NCBI GenBank assembly: GCA_019683665.1
Contig: JADGIB010000246.1
Location: forward strand, 1-5,470
DNA: 5,470 nucleotides
Direction of reading: 5' to 3'
Origin: Solirubrobacteraceae bacterium
Lineage (GTDB): Bacteria > Actinomycetota > Thermoleophilia > Solirubrobacterales > Solirubrobacteraceae
The stretch's first letter is position 1, and the number at the start of each line of letters is the position of its first letter. A program made the translations under genes and the position numbers. Below the pieces are notes generated by a model that saw nothing but the letters and a program-made list of their open reading frames with translations, was not told the DNA's origin and ran no database searches. Shown here one piece after another: positions 5,300 through 5,470 of this stretch.

Positions 5300-5470
5300 T
5301 CAGCCGAACAGCCGCTCGCGCAGCCGCGCCAGCCCGCCGACGTCGTGGACGTCGCCGCCGAGCTGGGGCACGACGAGCAGCGGCGCGCCGCCGACGTCGC
5401 GGCCCAGCCGCGCGACCGCCGCGCGGTCGCGGGCGGCCAGCGCGCGGGGTGTTTTAAACATCTCCGAGCC
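5300..5470 (-). CDS. C-terminal end of a convergent gene, possibly ArsA-like ATPase (partial)
   Basis: On the minus strand an open frame enters at 5470 and ends with TGA at 5302-5300, giving 56 residues. It begins GSEMFKTPRALAARDR, continues to VARLGRDVGGAPLLVVPQL and ends DVHDVGGLARLRERLFG. The pattern of a hydrophobic strand, VP-x-L, then DV-x-x-V-x-GL and a short terminal helix resembles the end of ArsA/Get3-related P-loop ATPases. No nucleotide-binding motif lies inside the window, so this name is tentative. The ATG at 5461-5459 is probably an internal Met and not the start, because the frame is open through the edge and family proteins are far longer. Its stop lies six bases from the stop of the PAS gene, on the other strand; no terminator hairpin is visible in the gap. 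The codons TTT AAA ACA at 5458-5450 are unusually AT-rich for this DNA. Confidence 0.6.
   Translation of the reverse strand, partial: GSEMFKTPRALAARDRAAVARLGRDVGGAPLLVVPQLGGDVHDVGGLARLRERLFG
5450..5460. repeat. AT-rich perfect palindrome TGTTTTAAACA
   Basis: TGTTT (5450-5454) and AAACA (5456-5460) are exact reverse complements around a single T. It lies inside the convergent minus-strand coding region, where it encodes Phe-Lys-Thr with rarely used codons for such GC-rich DNA. It could be a protein-binding site or simply an effect of conserved residues. Confidence 0.35.

Noticed and set aside
4018..5457. 479-codon plus-strand frame over the PAS gene
   Set aside because: Arg/Ala/Gly-rich shadow; the PAS frame carries clear domain sequence across the same DNA.

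Overview
The window comes from a very GC-rich bacterial chromosome. Strong G/C bias at third codon positions opens long false frames on both strands. The primary sigma factor type, the CPV-start HxlR regulator and the gene mix suggest an actinobacterium, most likely of the Thermoleophilia/Solirubrobacterales kind. That placement is inference from style and not from a database match.

Layout. Positions 1-229 (minus strand) hold the N-terminal part of a basic, Ala/Lys/Pro-rich protein that runs off the left edge. Positions 230-463 are a divergent intergenic region with several perfect inverted repeats, two of them in the presumed leader of the next gene. Positions 464-1564 encode the complete primary sigma factor (RpoD/SigA type). 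Right behind it lies a GNAT acetyltransferase of the phosphinothricin/methionine-sulfoximine acetyltransferase type; its N-terminal strand is coded in frame but has no standard start codon. An AT-rich promoter-like patch then precedes an HxlR-family winged-helix regulator (2114-2488). Next comes a 405-aa protein (2537-3754) whose C-terminal part looks like an Apea-type HEPN domain that has lost its catalytic histidine. At 3815-5293 is a soluble protein with an Aer-type PAS domain and a degenerate chemoreceptor-like helical region; a sigma-28-like promoter sits directly before its GTG start. At 5300-5470 (minus) is the C-terminal end of a convergent gene, possibly an ArsA-like ATPase.

How the genes may work together. 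rpoD is the housekeeping sigma factor and the GNAT gene probably rides on its transcript. HxlR and the HEPN-like gene are close enough (48 nt) to share a transcript. The PAS gene looks like a separate unit, plausibly in the motility/aerotaxis regulon. No mobile element, CRISPR array, tRNA or rRNA was seen, and this does not look like a defence island. The observations most worth following are the membrane-free Aer-like receptor with its sigma-28-like leaderless promoter, the HEPN-like pseudoenzyme candidate, the structured rpoD leader and the GNAT gene with a non-standard start.
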